Source: Nocardioides panacis (lineage in GTDB: Bacteria; Actinomycetota; Actinomycetes; Propionibacteriales; Nocardioidaceae). Taken from it: a stretch of 64,000 bases of DNA. Positions 1-9,532 of this stretch are shown here, in pieces; within the stretch, counting starts at the first letter, position 1, and every line of letters begins with the position of its first letter. The notes below the pieces were generated by a model, which worked only from the letters and a program-made list of their open reading frames with translations, was not told where the DNA came from and did no database searches. Made by a program: the position numbers and the translations under genes. Location: assembly GCF_019039255.1 (NCBI RefSeq), contig NZ_CP077062.1, positions 434,001-498,000 of the forward strand, read 5' to 3'.

Positions 1-3000
1 CCGGGGCGGATCGTCCGGCTCGAGCTGCCGACGGGACCGGGTGTCCGGGTGGACACCGGGGTCACCGAGGGCGACACGATCCCGCCCGACTTCGACTCGA
101 TGATCGCGAAGATCATCGCCTACGCACCCACCCGCGCGGAGGCCCTCGCCCGGCTGCGCCGGGCCATGACCGAGACGACCGTGGTGATCGAGGGCGGCGC
201 CTGCAACAAGAGCTTCGTGCTCGACCTGCTCGACCAGCCCGAGGTCGTCGACGGCACCGGAGGGTGGGCCGACACCAGCTGGATCGACCGGGTGCGGGGC
301 GAGGGCAGGCTGGTCTCCCAGAAGGGTGCCGGGGTCGCGATCGTCGCGGCCGCCATCGAGGCCTACGCCGACGAGCTCCAGATCGAGGTGGCCCGCCTGC
401 TCGAGACCGCGCACGGCGGTCGTCCGCAGGCGCAGCACCGGGCCGGTCGCCCGGTCGACCTCAAGCTCCGGGGGACGACGTACCGGGTGTCGACGGTCAA
501 CACCGGGCCGGCCCGCTACCGGGTGACGGTCGCCTCCGGCGCGACCGAGCAGACCGTCGATGCGGGGCTGGACCGGATCGACGAGTTCCACCGGCGGCTG
601 GTCGTCGGCGAGCGCCGCCACCACGTCGTGACGGCCACCCACGGTCCGAGCACCCTCGTCGAGGTCGACGGGGTGGCCCACCGGATCAGCCGTGACGAGG
701 GCGGGGTGCTGCGCTCGCCGGCGCCGGCCCTGGTCGTCGCCACGCCCGCGCGCGTGGGTGACGAGGTCGAGGCCGGTGCACCCGTCGTGGTGCTCGAGTC
801 GATGAAGATGGAGACGGTGATCTACGCGCCGTTCGCGGCCCGGGTCAAGGAGCTGGCGGTGATCACCGGCAGCCAGGTCGAGACCGGGGCCGCGCTGGTC
901 AAGCTGGAGCCGGTCGGCGACGGGGCCGAGGAGACGGCTCCGACGTCCGGAGCCGCCGCCGCGCTGGACCTGCCCGCGCCGACCGCCGGGCAGCCGGCCG
1001 CGGTCCGTGCCGCCCGCGCCCGCGAGGCCCTCGCGGCCGTCGTGCTGGGGTACGACGTGTCCCGGCTGGACCACAGTGACCCGCTCGTGGACTACCTCGC
1101 CGCCCGCGAGGAGCTCCGGGCCGAGGGGGTCTCGGTGCTGGCCGACGAGATGGCCCTGCTCGGCACCCTGGCCGACCTGGCCGAGCTGAGCCGCAACCAG
1201 CCCGCGGACGAGGAGCCACACACCGAGCTGCGGGTGCACAGCTCCCGCGAGCACTTCCACACGTTCCTGCAGAGTCTCGACGTCGAGCGAGGTGGGCTGC
1301 CCGAGCAGTTCCGGGCCCGGCTCCTGCGGGTGCTGCACCACTACGGCGTCGAGGACCTGGACCGCACCCAGGCCCTGGAGGAGGCGGTCTTCCGGATCTT
1401 CGTGGCGCAGCAGCGCTCGGCCCCCGAGGTAGCGCTGGCGTCCGCCGTGCTCGGACGGTGGATCGACGAGCCGCCGCCGACCGGCGAGCTCGCCGGTCAG
1501 GCCCGGCAGCTGCTCGAACGGCTCGGCCGGGCCACCCAGCTGCGGTTCCCGGTGGTCGGGGACCTGGCGCGCAGCGTCCGGTTCCGGTGGTTCGACCAGC
1601 CCGCCGTGGACGCGGAGCGGGTCGACGTGCTGGCGGGGGTGCGCGACGAGCTCGCCGCGCTCGCCGCGAACGGCGGCCTGGCGGACCGCGCCGACCGGGT
1701 CGAGGCGCTGGCCGCCATCCCGGAGCAGATCGTCCGGTTCCTGGCCGAGCGGCTCGCGGACGGCGTACCCACCAGGGAGCCGATGCTGGAGGTGCTGGCG
1801 CGCCGCCACTACCGCGAGTACGACCTGCACGACCTCGAGGAGATCGAGACCGGGGACCGGCCGTTCGTGGTGGCCGACTACACCCTGGACTCCCGGCCGA
1901 CCCGGCTCGTGTCGACCGTCGGCACGGTCGCCGAGCTGGCCGACCCCACGGGCGGACTGGCCGCCTCGGTCGGCGCCCACGTCGCGAGCCGGGGCGAGGA
2001 CCAGGCGGCCGTGGTCGACCTGTACCTGCACTGGCCCGACGCGCCGGAGTCGGCGGACGCCACGAGCGAGCAGCTCCGGCCGCTCGTCGAGGCGCTGCCG
2101 TTCGCCCGGGACGCGCGCCGGGTGTCCGTCGCCGTCTGCGCGGGGGCCGGCCGGCCGGTCGGCTACTACGCCTTCCGGGCCGACGACGACGGCCGGGTGG
2201 CCGAGGACGACCTCACCCGGGGCGTCCACCCGATGGTCGGCCGCCGCCTGAACCTCTGGCGGCTCCGCAACTTCCACGTGACCCGGATCGAGGCGCCCGA
2301 GGACGTCCTGCTCTACGAGTGCGTCGCCCGGGAGAACCCCGCGGACCGCCGGCTGGTGGCGCTGGCCCAGGTGCGGCAGCTCGCGGTGGTGCGCGACGAG
2401 GAAGGACGGGTCGCCGCGCTCCCGCACGCGGAGCGGGCCGTGGAGAGCTGCCTCGAGGCGATCCGCCGGGCGCGGGTGGCACGCGGGTCCGCGGGCACGA
2501 AGCTCGACATGAACCACGTGTGGGTGCACGTGTGGCCGGTCGTGGAGATCGACGAGGGCGGTCTGGCCGCCCTCGGCAACAAGATCCGGCCGCTCACCGA
2601 CGGTGCCGGCATCGAGGAGGTGCTCGCCCAGGGGCGGGTGGCCGCCCCGGGTGGCACCCCCGTCCCGGTGACGGTGCGCTTCGGCGTCCAGCCGGGAGCG
2701 GGCATCGTGCTCTCGATCCAGGAGCCGCCGACCGACCTGCTCAGCCCCCTGGACGACTACGCGGCCAAGGTGCTCCGGTCCCGCCGCCGCGGACTGGTGT
2801 ACCCCTACGAGCTGGCCTCCGTGCTGGCCGGTCCCGACGGGACCCTGGTCGAGCACGACCTCGACGACACCGGCGCCCTGGTCCCCGTGGACCGTCCCCG
2901 GGGCCTCAACAAGGCGGGCATCATCGCCGCCGTCGTCACCACCCCGACCCCGCTGCACCCTGAAGGTGTCACCCGGGTCGTGCTCTGCGGCGACCCCACG

Positions 3001-4461
3001 AAGTCGCTGGGGTCGGTCTCCGAGCCGGAGTGCCTGCGCGTCATCGCAGCCATCGACCTCGCCGAGCGCATGCGGGTCCCGGTCGAGTGGTTCGCGCTCT
3101 CCTCGGGCGCCCGGATCTCCATGGACTCCGGCACCGAGAACATGGACTGGGTGGCCGCTGCGCTGCGCCGGATCGTGGAGTTCACCCAGCAGGGCGGCGA
3201 GATCAACGTGGTCGTCGCCGGCATCAACGTCGGGGCCCAGCCCTACTGGAACGCCGAGGCGACGATGCTGATGCACACCAAGGGCATCCTCGTGATGACC
3301 CCGGACAGTGCCATGGTGCTCACCGGCAAGCAGTCCCTGGACTTCTCCGGCGGTGTCTCGGCCGAGGACAACTTCGGCATCGGCGGCTACGACCGGGTGA
3401 TGGGACCCAACGGCCAGGCGCAGTACTGGGCCCCGAACCTCGCCGGCGCCTTCGCGATCCTGATGGCGCACTACGAGCACACCTACGTCGTCCCCGGCGA
3501 GGCCGCGCCGCGTCGGGTCAGTACGACCGACCCGACCGACCGCGACATCTCGCCGTTCCCGCACGACGTCGCGGACAGCGACTTCCGCACGGTCGGCGAG
3601 ATCTTCTCCGCCGAGACGAACCGGGACCGCAAGAAGGCGTTCGACATCCGCACCGTCATGCGGGCCGTCACCGACCAGGACCATCCCACGCTCGAGCGCT
3701 GGGCGGGCATGGCCGACGCGGACACCGCGGTCGTGCAGGACGCCCACCTGGGCGGCCACCCGGTCTGCCTGCTCGGCATCGAGTCGCGGAACGTCCGGCG
3801 GCGAGGCTTCCCGCCGGCCGACGGACCCGACACGTACACCGCGGGGACGCTGTTCCCGCGGTCGTCGAAGAAGGCGGCCCGCGCGATCAACGCGGCGAGC
3901 GGGAACCGGCCGCTCGTCGTGCTGGCGAACCTGTCGGGCTTCGACGGGTCGCCGGACTCGATGCGGAACCTGCAGCTGGAGTACGGCGCGGAGATCGGGC
4001 GCGCCATCGTCAACTTCCGCGGGCCGATCGTCTTCTGCGTCATCTCGCGCTACCACGGCGGCGCCTTCGTGGTGTTCTCCAAGGCGCTCAACCCGAACAT
4101 GACCGTGCTGGCGCTCGAGGGATCGTTCGCGTCCGTGATCGGTGGGGCGCCGGCGGCCGCGGTGGTCTTCGCCGGCGAGGTCGAGAAGCGCATCGCGGCG
4201 AGCCCCGCCGTGCGGGAGCTCGACGTCCGCATCGGCGAGGCGTCCGGGTCCGAGCGGAGCCGGCTCGTCGTCGAGCAGGCCGACCTGCGGGCGGCCACCC
4301 GGGCCGAGAAGATCAGCGAGGTGGCGGCCGAGTTCGACGGGATCCACGACATCCACCGCGCGGTCGCGGTCGGCTCGGTCGACGCGGTGATCCCCGCGGC
4401 GCGGCTGCGTCCGGAGATCATCGCCGCCATCGAGCGCTTCGGAGCCGCTCCGGCGGAGTAG
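1..4461 (+). CDS. Single-chain multidomain acyl-CoA carboxylase (5' truncated by window edge)
   Basis: The frame is open from base 1, so the gene begins upstream; about 1486 residues are visible. In order: the end of the biotin carboxylase domain (about residues 1-110), a biotinyl domain whose ESMKMET motif places the biotin lysine at codon 805-807, a long central region (about residues 330-950), and a carboxyltransferase domain to the end (glycine-rich stretches such as GGAPAAAVV near the C terminus). Having all three functions in one chain with a central domain is the architecture of the actinobacterial long-chain acyl-CoA carboxylase (LCC) described from Mycobacterium avium subsp. paratuberculosis, rather than the usual split alpha/beta subunits. 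It should make malonyl-type CoA esters from acetyl-, propionyl- or longer acyl-CoA; substrate range cannot be read from sequence. It ends at a strong hairpin and converges on the next gene. Confidence 0.9.
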   Translation, partial: PGRIVRLELPTGPGVRVDTGVTEGDTIPPDFDSMIAKIIAYAPTRAEALARLRRAMTETTVVIEGGACNKSFVLDLLDQPEVVDGTGGWADTSWIDRVRGEGRLVSQKGAGVAIVAAAIEAYADELQIEVARLLETAHGGRPQAQHRAGRPVDLKLRGTTYRVSTVNTGPARYRVTVASGATEQTVDAGLDRIDEFHRRLVVGERRHHVVTATHGPSTLVEVDGVAHRISRDEGGVLRSPAPALVVATPARVGDEVEAGAPVVVLESMKMETVIYAPFAARVKELAVITGSQVETGAALVKLEPVGDGAEETAPTSGAAAALDLPAPTAGQPAAVRAARAREALAAVVLGYDVSRLDHSDPLVDYLAAREELRAEGVSVLADEMALLGTLADLAELSRNQPADEEPHTELRVHSSREHFHTFLQSLDVERGGLPEQFRARLLRVLHHYGVEDLDRTQALEEAVFRIFVAQQRSAPEVALASAVLGRWIDEPPPTGELAGQARQLLERLGRATQLRFPVVGDLARSVRFRWFDQPAVDAERVDVLAGVRDELAALAANGGLADRADRVEALAAIPEQIVRFLAERLADGVPTREPMLEVLARRHYREYDLHDLEEIETGDRPFVVADYTLDSRPTRLVSTVGTVAELADPTGGLAASVGAHVASRGEDQAAVVDLYLHWPDAPESADATSEQLRPLVEALPFARDARRVSVAVCAGAGRPVGYYAFRADDDGRVAEDDLTRGVHPMVGRRLNLWRLRNFHVTRIEAPEDVLLYECVARENPADRRLVALAQVRQLAVVRDEEGRVAALPHAERAVESCLEAIRRARVARGSAGTKLDMNHVWVHVWPVVEIDEGGLAALGNKIRPLTDGAGIEEVLAQGRVAAPGGTPVPVTVRFGVQPGAGIVLSIQEPPTDLLSPLDDYAAKVLRSRRRGLVYPYELASVLAGPDGTLVEHDLDDTGALVPVDRPRGLNKAGIIAAVVTTPTPLHPEGVTRVVLCGDPTKSLGSVSEPECLRVIAAIDLAERMRVPVEWFALSSGARISMDSGTENMDWVAAALRRIVEFTQQGGEINVVVAGINVGAQPYWNAEATMLMHTKGILVMTPDSAMVLTGKQSLDFSGGVSAEDNFGIGGYDRVMGPNGQAQYWAPNLAGAFAILMAHYEHTYVVPGEAAPRRVSTTDPTDRDISPFPHDVADSDFRTVGEIFSAETNRDRKKAFDIRTVMRAVTDQDHPTLERWAGMADADTAVVQDAHLGGHPVCLLGIESRNVRRRGFPPADGPDTYTAGTLFPRSSKKAARAINAASGNRPLVVLANLSGFDGSPDSMRNLQLEYGAEIGRAIVNFRGPIVFCVISRYHGGAFVVFSKALNPNMTVLALEGSFASVIGGAPAAAVVFAGEVEKRIAASPAVRELDVRIGEASGSERSRLVVEQADLRAATRAEKISEVAAEFDGIHDIHRAVAVGSVDAVIPAARLRPEIIAAIERFGAAPAE

Positions 4462-4502
4462 TCGACGGGCCCACCGGCGGCCGACCGGCCGGCGCAGTGG
4501 AA

Positions 4503-4537
4503 CCGCAGGGCCCCCCGGGGGCGGAGGGGCCCTGCGG
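4503..4537. terminator. Bidirectional terminator hairpin
   Basis: A perfect 12-bp GC stem (CCGCAGGGCCCC pairing with GGGGCCCTGCGG) with an 11-base loop lies between two convergent genes, 42 bases after the carboxylase stop and 11 bases after the stop of the gene on the other strand. There is no clear U tract. It is probably a shared terminator. Confidence 0.65.
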
Positions 4538-4547
4538 CGATTGGGGG

Positions 4548-6503
4548 CTACTTGGTCGCCACGGAGCTGCTGCTCGTTCCGCCCCGGGTGGACTGCACGA
4601 GCACCGAGGTGACCTGCCGGGTCGGCCCGGGGGAGACCTTGAGCGACCAGGTCCCCAGGGTGGTGACCGGGGCGGTGCCCAGCTTGGTGACGGCCCGACC
4701 GGGGGTGGTGTCGTAGACCAGGACCGACGTGGCCGGTGCGAGGACGCCGGTCGCTCCGGGCAGCGTGGACGTCCCGGACACCCGGAGCTCGTTGCCGAGG
4801 CGGTGCCGGGCACCCGCGTCGATCACCAGGTCGTCGGTGACGACGGTGAGGTCGACCGTGGCCGGGCTGCTGGTGGTGCCGTCGGGTCCCGTCACGACCA
4901 GCTGCAGCCGGGCTGGACCCTCCGCTGCGGCCGGCACCGGGGTGGTGTCGGTGGTCTTGGTGAAGAACGGCACCGAGACGGTCGGCTTGGCCACGGTGGT
5001 GGAGGACAGGCTCACCGGCGGACCGCTGAGCTGGCTCCACTGGTAGGCGACGGCGCCCGTCGAGGCGCTGCCGTCGAGCTGGGTGCTGGCGCCGCGTGCC
5101 AGACCGGTCACCGCAGCGGTCGCCACGGCCGCCGGTCCCGAGGGGGCCGCTCCGCCTCCGGTGTCGACGACGGGGCCGGGGTCGGGGTCCGGCGGGACGG
5201 GCGGCAGCGCCTGCGGAGTGGCCGACCCGCCCACCACGCGCACCGGAAGGGTCGCCGATCCGCCGTCGGCGTGGCTCACCACGACCGAGGCGGGCGGGGC
5301 GGCGAGGGCGAAGGCGGTGGCCTGGTCGTCGTCCAGCCTGCCGACCCCGGCGACGGTCAGCGGGTAGCCACGGGTGGAGGTGGCGGCCACGACGAGCCGG
5401 GCGCCGTCGTACGTCGCCCGGGTGACGATGATGCCGCCGTCCCGGGTCACCGGCACCGTGGAGCTGGAGGCCGGGCGGTCGCCGATGTTGACCAGCTTCA
5501 CCTGGCTGGGGACCGGTCCGGTGACGCGCACCCGGGCGTAGAACCGGTCCGACCCCGGGTCGGTGACCATCGGGGTGGTCGCGATCACGCCGGGCTGTCC
5601 CTCGACCTGCAGCTGGGTGCCGGTGCTGGAGGCGGTGATGTCGATGTAGTCCCCGTCGGTCACCGCGCTGTCCGCCTGGACGCCGGTGTTGGTGGAGAGC
5701 TTGCCCTGGACGGTGAACTGGTCGGTGGAGGCGTCCAGACCGGCCCCGGTGACCGCGAAGCGGTTGAACCCGAACGGGCTCCCGACGACCGTGTGGTCCT
5801 GGGCGGGGTCGCCCAGGTAGCCCGCGGGCGCGCTCGGCGCGGTCGCCGGGTCCCACCGCAGGAACGGGCCGAGGTTGCCCTTGAGGGCGGTGGCGAAGTT
5901 GCCGGTGGCCGGCGAGATGTCCTCGACCAGCCGCCCGGCGCCGGTGCGGTCGGTGTCGATGGTGAGGCTGCCGTAGGGGTGCCGGAACGTCAGGGTGGTG
6001 TTGGCCGGGGCGCCCTTCACCACGATGCGCTGGCGGGCGAAGGTCATCTGCTCGCCGGGGGCCACCTCGTTGGCGAACGCCGCCTCCAGCCCGAGGGTCA
6101 GGACGGCCCGGCCGCCGCCCGGCAGGTCGAGCGAGGATCCCGCGAGGAAGTAGAAGACCTCCTCGGGGAAGTTCTCCGGGAACGAGACCGGCTGGGTCTC
6201 GTCGGGGATGTCACCGGGCAGGAACCCGCACAGCAGGTTGTCGCCGTCGAGGCACAGCTCCAGCCGAGTCCCGACCTTGTCGGCATACCACGCGGGGAAC
6301 CCGTTGTCCCCGTTGACGGGCCCGACGGCGGTCACGCCGCCGGGGTTCTTCTGCACGACCTGGGTGGTCGCGGTGGCGGCCTCGACACCGGCCGCGACCA
6401 GGACCAACGTCGCGGCGGCCGCCACGAGTCGTCGGGTCCGGCCGCCTGCTGGACGTGCCCTGCCGGGGCGGGCATCGGCCCGATGCCAGATGTGTGCGCT
6501 CAT
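4548..6503 (-). CDS. Secreted modular protein of unknown function, copper-cluster associated
   Basis: 651 residues. ATG at 6503 was chosen because AAGGAG lies 6 bases upstream; the frame is open further upstream but without a ribosome site. The N terminus has a basic stretch (GGRTRR), a hydrophobic core near residues 26-40 and an Ala-rich end, so it is a long signal peptide. The mature part has two cysteines close together (LELCLDGDNLLCGF), a Thr/Ser-rich beta-type body, a Pro/Asp-rich linker (PPVPPDPDPGPVVD) and then a PKD/K319-like immunoglobulin-fold region (STQLDGSASTGAVAYQWSQL). There is no LPXTG or C-terminal membrane segment, so it is probably released or held non-covalently. It follows the multicopper oxidase/lepB/copC/copD operon on the same strand but seems to have its own promoter element. 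I do not recognise the family; a scaffold or substrate for the neighbouring oxidase is only a guess. Confidence 0.75.
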   Translation of the reverse strand: MSAHIWHRADARPGRARPAGGRTRRLVAAAATLVLVAAGVEAATATTQVVQKNPGGVTAVGPVNGDNGFPAWYADKVGTRLELCLDGDNLLCGFLPGDIPDETQPVSFPENFPEEVFYFLAGSSLDLPGGGRAVLTLGLEAAFANEVAPGEQMTFARQRIVVKGAPANTTLTFRHPYGSLTIDTDRTGAGRLVEDISPATGNFATALKGNLGPFLRWDPATAPSAPAGYLGDPAQDHTVVGSPFGFNRFAVTGAGLDASTDQFTVQGKLSTNTGVQADSAVTDGDYIDITASSTGTQLQVEGQPGVIATTPMVTDPGSDRFYARVRVTGPVPSQVKLVNIGDRPASSSTVPVTRDGGIIVTRATYDGARLVVAATSTRGYPLTVAGVGRLDDDQATAFALAAPPASVVVSHADGGSATLPVRVVGGSATPQALPPVPPDPDPGPVVDTGGGAAPSGPAAVATAAVTGLARGASTQLDGSASTGAVAYQWSQLSGPPVSLSSTTVAKPTVSVPFFTKTTDTTPVPAAAEGPARLQLVVTGPDGTTSSPATVDLTVVTDDLVIDAGARHRLGNELRVSGTSTLPGATGVLAPATSVLVYDTTPGRAVTKLGTAPVTTLGTWSLKVSPGPTRQVTSVLVQSTRGGTSSSSVATK

Positions 6504-6540
6504 GAGGGTCTCCTTGGCTGTCGCTCGAGTGCGAGCGTGC

Positions 6541-8430
6541 TCAGCGAACATCTCGGTCCTGGGGAAAAGCCGGGGGCCGGCCTCGACCGACCCAGGGCAG
6601 GGACGACAGGACCGCCGCAGCGAACGCGGCGACCACCCCGCCGGCGAGCCGCTGGTCCGAGCGGACATCGGTCCACGGCCAGCTCAGGGCGGTGAACCAG
6701 TCGGAGGCGAACAGCGACGTGCTCGTCCAGAGGTGGCCGGCCTGCACCAGCAGCAGGAGCGCGAGGACCACGACCAGCAACCGGGCGTCCCGCTCGTCGC
6801 GGCGTTCCGCGGACGCACGGTCGACACCGAGGAGCGGGCCCAGGAACAGCCATCCGGCTGCCAGGACCGCTGCGGCGGTCCCGGCGTGAAGGGCCGGGCT
6901 CCGCAGGGAGGCCTCGAGCAGCGGCGTCATCAGGGCCGCGGCCAGCACCAGGACGAGGGCCACGAGCCCGTTCACCGGGCCGGGTCGGCGGACGTGGGTC
7001 GGCCGGGTGCCCGAGGCTCCGCGGAGCAGGCTGACGAGAAGGATCGGAGAGCCCCAGGTGAGCAGCGCCGGAACGACCAGGCCCATGACCAGCAACCGCG
7101 TCGCCTCCGCGCTGATCAGCGCGGCCGAGTAGCTCCCCAGCCCGCCGCACATCGCCCAGGCCGCGACGACCTCCGCGGCGAGGAAGCAGGCGGTCCGCCG
7201 CGCGGGCCACGGGTGGCCCCGTCCCACCAGCCGCCGGCGCGCGAGGAGGTAGCCCAGGAGGGTGCCGGCCACGATGCTCAGCACGAGGACGTCGGGCCGG
7301 AAACCGGTGATGAGGTTCCAGGCGCTGACCGGCTCGATGCTCCGGTCGACGGTGGCGAAGGTGTTCGCGTGCGGGGGAGTGGCGCGGGTGAGCGCGTCGG
7401 TGGGCGGCGCGGTGCGGGCCAGGGCCACGGCGAGTCCCGTCGCCACGGCCATCAGCGCGGACTCGGCGACCGCGAGGCGGGCGAACGCGTGCGGTGCGCC
7501 GGCGGCGAGCCGCGGCAGCGCCCAGCGGCGGTGCGCGGCCCCCAGTGTCCCGAGGACGCCCAGGACGAGCGCCTTGACGGCGGCCAGGACGCCGTACGGC
7601 GAGTGCCAGGTTTCCCACGAGAGGCCCAGGCGCACCCAGCTGCCGGCCAGCCCGGACAGGGCGACCGCCACGAAGCACCACAGGGCCACGCGGCTGAAGC
7701 GGGACATCACCACCGGCAGGAGGTCCGTCTCGCGTCGCAGGTGGACCACGACGACGAGCAGGCCACCTGCCCACAGGGAGGCGGCGAGCACGTGCACGAC
7801 CAGGCTCTGGGCCGCGACGTAGTGGCTGGACGCGGTGGCCACGTGCCCGGCGACCAGCAGCGGGACCAGGGCGAGACCCGTGCCCGCGAGGGCCCACCGG
7901 ACAGCGCCCGGACGTCGTGCCCGGGCGCCGAGGACGGCCACGGCTGCGCCCGCGACCGCGACGAGCAGGAGGCCGCGGTTCTGCGGGGTTCCCCAGGCGA
8001 GGCGGTACAGCGCGGGCGTGCCGACCACCTCGCGCACACCTCGACCGACGAGCTGCGCCGTCCCGGCGAGGAGCAGGCAGACCGCCGCGGCCGACCAGGC
8101 CAGCGCCCACCTGCCCGCGAGCCTGACCAGGCGTCGGGCGGGGGCGGACAGCCTCCCCTCCGGGCAGGGCATCAGCCACCCGGCCAGGAGGAGGCACCCG
8201 GCCACGGCGAACGTCGTGACGTCCAGCAGCGTGCGGGCCAGTGGCACCATCCACGCGGTCAGTGGGCCGGCGTCCTGCAACCCGGGCGTCGCCCGGGGTA
8301 CGCCGCCGCTGAGCAGCACGGCGAGCACGAGAGAGGTCGCCGCGAGCAGCACCAGCAGCCAGCCGAGGGGCCGGAGGGTGGGAAGCCCCGCACGGAGGAC
8401 CGACCGCGGGTGCGAGCCGAGGCTGGTCAC
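6541..8430 (-). CDS. CopD-CtaG fusion membrane protein (copper transport / oxidase assembly)
   Basis: 629 residues from a GTG at 8430 that overlaps the copC stop by four bases (GTGA), so the two are translationally coupled. The frame is open upstream but that part is a shadow of copC. The N-terminal half is a CopD-type polytopic domain with many hydrophobic helices and histidines (for example AGHVATASSHYVAAQ). The C-terminal half resembles the CtaG/caa3-type cytochrome oxidase assembly factor (HPWPARRTACFLAAEV, then STSLFASDWF near the end). In known CopCD systems CopD moves copper across the inner membrane, and CtaG-like proteins serve copper insertion into oxidases. The fusion is common in actinobacteria. 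Here it is the last overlapping gene of the multicopper oxidase operon, so it probably imports or hands over copper delivered by CopC. Confidence 0.88.
   Translation of the reverse strand: MTSLGSHPRSVLRAGLPTLRPLGWLLVLLAATSLVLAVLLSGGVPRATPGLQDAGPLTAWMVPLARTLLDVTTFAVAGCLLLAGWLMPCPEGRLSAPARRLVRLAGRWALAWSAAAVCLLLAGTAQLVGRGVREVVGTPALYRLAWGTPQNRGLLLVAVAGAAVAVLGARARRPGAVRWALAGTGLALVPLLVAGHVATASSHYVAAQSLVVHVLAASLWAGGLLVVVVHLRRETDLLPVVMSRFSRVALWCFVAVALSGLAGSWVRLGLSWETWHSPYGVLAAVKALVLGVLGTLGAAHRRWALPRLAAGAPHAFARLAVAESALMAVATGLAVALARTAPPTDALTRATPPHANTFATVDRSIEPVSAWNLITGFRPDVLVLSIVAGTLLGYLLARRRLVGRGHPWPARRTACFLAAEVVAAWAMCGGLGSYSAALISAEATRLLVMGLVVPALLTWGSPILLVSLLRGASGTRPTHVRRPGPVNGLVALVLVLAAALMTPLLEASLRSPALHAGTAAAVLAAGWLFLGPLLGVDRASAERRDERDARLLVVVLALLLLVQAGHLWTSTSLFASDWFTALSWPWTDVRSDQRLAGGVVAAFAAAVLSSLPWVGRGRPPAFPQDRDVR
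6559..6568 (-). promoter_or_regulatory. TTTTCCCCAG element upstream of the secreted-protein gene
   Basis: On the minus strand the 10-mer TTTTCCCCAG ends 55 bases before the ATG at 6503. The identical 10-mer lies at almost the same distance upstream of the multicopper oxidase (11288-11297). Matching sequence and spacing suggest a shared promoter or activator site. It falls inside the 3' end of the copD-ctaG gene. Confidence 0.4.
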
Positions 8431-9002
8431 CGCGCCTCCTCGTCCCGCGAGGTCCGGCGGCGGGCGGCACCGAGCCCCAGCACCAGCGCGAGTGTCACCG
8501 CTCCCAGCCCGGCGACCACCCACGTGGACGACGAGGGACCGCCCGGAGGCCCGGCAGCGGTCGCGACGACGGCCCGGTCGGCCACGTCGCGCGTGGCGGC
8601 AGCGGGTCGCGCGGCCGAGGCGCTCGTGCCCACCACCCGGAACCGGTAGCTGCCGGTGACGGCGTGACCGTCGCTCGCGACCACGCGGTAGGCCACGCGG
8701 TAGGTCCCGGGGCGCGCCGTGCCGCGGAGCGGGACCCTCGCCTGACCGCCGCTGACGGCGACCGCACCGGAGACGCGCACCGCCCGCTCGTCGCGCACGA
8801 GGACCTGCGCCCCCGCCGGCAGCAGGGTGTCGGTGAAGGTCAGGGTCAGGTCGGCGGGCGGCCCGGCGACCACCTCCCCCGCCTCCGGAGCGGCACCGAC
8901 GAGGTCGGTGTGGGCGAAGGCCGGCGAGGCCCCGTCGCGCGCGCAGGCCACGACGAGGACGGCGACGGCGAAGGTCAGGAGGCGGCGCAGCTGGGAGTTC
9001 AT
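8427..9002 (-). CDS. copC: CopC-like periplasmic copper-binding protein
   Basis: 191 residues. A signal peptide ending AFA would expose histidine 31 as the first mature residue. N-terminal His plus the Asp111-Gly-His113 motif is the Cu(II) site expected in CopC proteins, so the high-affinity site looks complete. A beta-sandwich of about 95 residues is followed by an Ala/Pro linker, a single C-terminal membrane helix (about 160-180) and a basic tail, so the protein stays anchored outside the membrane. A possible lipobox (VVAC at 17-20) is an alternative anchor. ATG overlaps the lepB stop by four bases, and its own stop overlaps the copD-ctaG start. Confidence 0.92.
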   Translation of the reverse strand: MNSQLRRLLTFAVAVLVVACARDGASPAFAHTDLVGAAPEAGEVVAGPPADLTLTFTDTLLPAGAQVLVRDERAVRVSGAVAVSGGQARVPLRGTARPGTYRVAYRVVASDGHAVTGSYRFRVVGTSASAARPAAATRDVADRAVVATAAGPPGGPSSSTWVVAGLGAVTLALVLGLGAARRRTSRDEEAR

Positions 9003-9532
9003 GGTGCGAGTCCTCCTCGGGTGGGGGGCAGTGGCCAGACCACCGCGTCGACCCGTGCCTCGAGTCGGGAGAGGGCGACCGCTCCGAAGTGGCGGGAGTC
9101 CCGGGAGTCGGCGCGGTTGTCACCGAGCACGAACACGTGCCCGGCGGGCACGAGCACCGGGCCGAAGTAGACGCTGTCGATCAAGGTGGGGTCCGCGTAG
9201 GGCTCGACCCTCCGGTGGCCGTCGACGTACAGCCGGCCGTCCCGCAGCTCGACCCGCTCGCCGGCGAGCGCGACGACCCGCTTGACCAGCAGGCTGCGGC
9301 CGTCCCCCAGCCGGAGGGCCACCACGTCACCGTGCCGCCACGTCCCGTGCCGGCGGCTCACCTTGTCCACGAGCACGTGCTCCCCGGCGGTCAGGGTGGG
9401 CGCCATGCTGCCGGTGCGGATCCGGAGCGGCTCGGCGACGAAGAGCCGGACGGCGAGGACGCCGAGGACCAGCACGACCAGCACGGTCAGCCCGCGCGAC
9501 ACGCGGCGGGACGCGGCAGCGGTGCGGTGCAT
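8999..9532 (-). CDS. lepB: Signal peptidase I
   Basis: 177 residues. ATG 9532 shares one base with the multicopper oxidase stop (TGATG), a tighter fit than the longer open frame. One N-terminal membrane helix (about 15-33) is followed by the catalytic region: Ser42 in RTGSMAPT, Lys84 in LLVKRVVALAGE, and the conserved box GDNRADSRDSR near 138-148. The Ser/Lys dyad and all boxes are present, so it should be active, cleaving signal peptides on the outer face of the membrane. It is odd in being buried inside a copper operon between the oxidase and copC, which suggests a dedicated role, perhaps in processing CopC or the secreted 651-residue protein next door. Confidence 0.93.
   Translation of the reverse strand: MHRTAAASRRVSRGLTVLVVLVLGVLAVRLFVAEPLRIRTGSMAPTLTAGEHVLVDKVSRRHGTWRHGDVVALRLGDGRSLLVKRVVALAGERVELRDGRLYVDGHRRVEPYADPTLIDSVYFGPVLVPAGHVFVLGDNRADSRDSRHFGAVALSRLEARVDAVVWPLPPTRGGLAP

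Noticed and set aside
3030-6695. A very long plus-strand open frame (about 1220 codons) across the carboxylase end and the secreted-protein gene
   Set aside because: It runs antisense or out of frame to two well-supported genes, has Arg/Gly/Pro-rich shadow composition and no ribosome site. Such frames are common in GC-rich DNA.
8431-9123. Extending the CopD-CtaG protein over the copC region
   Set aside because: The extra sequence is an out-of-frame shadow of copC; GTG 8430 overlaps the copC stop in the usual coupled manner.
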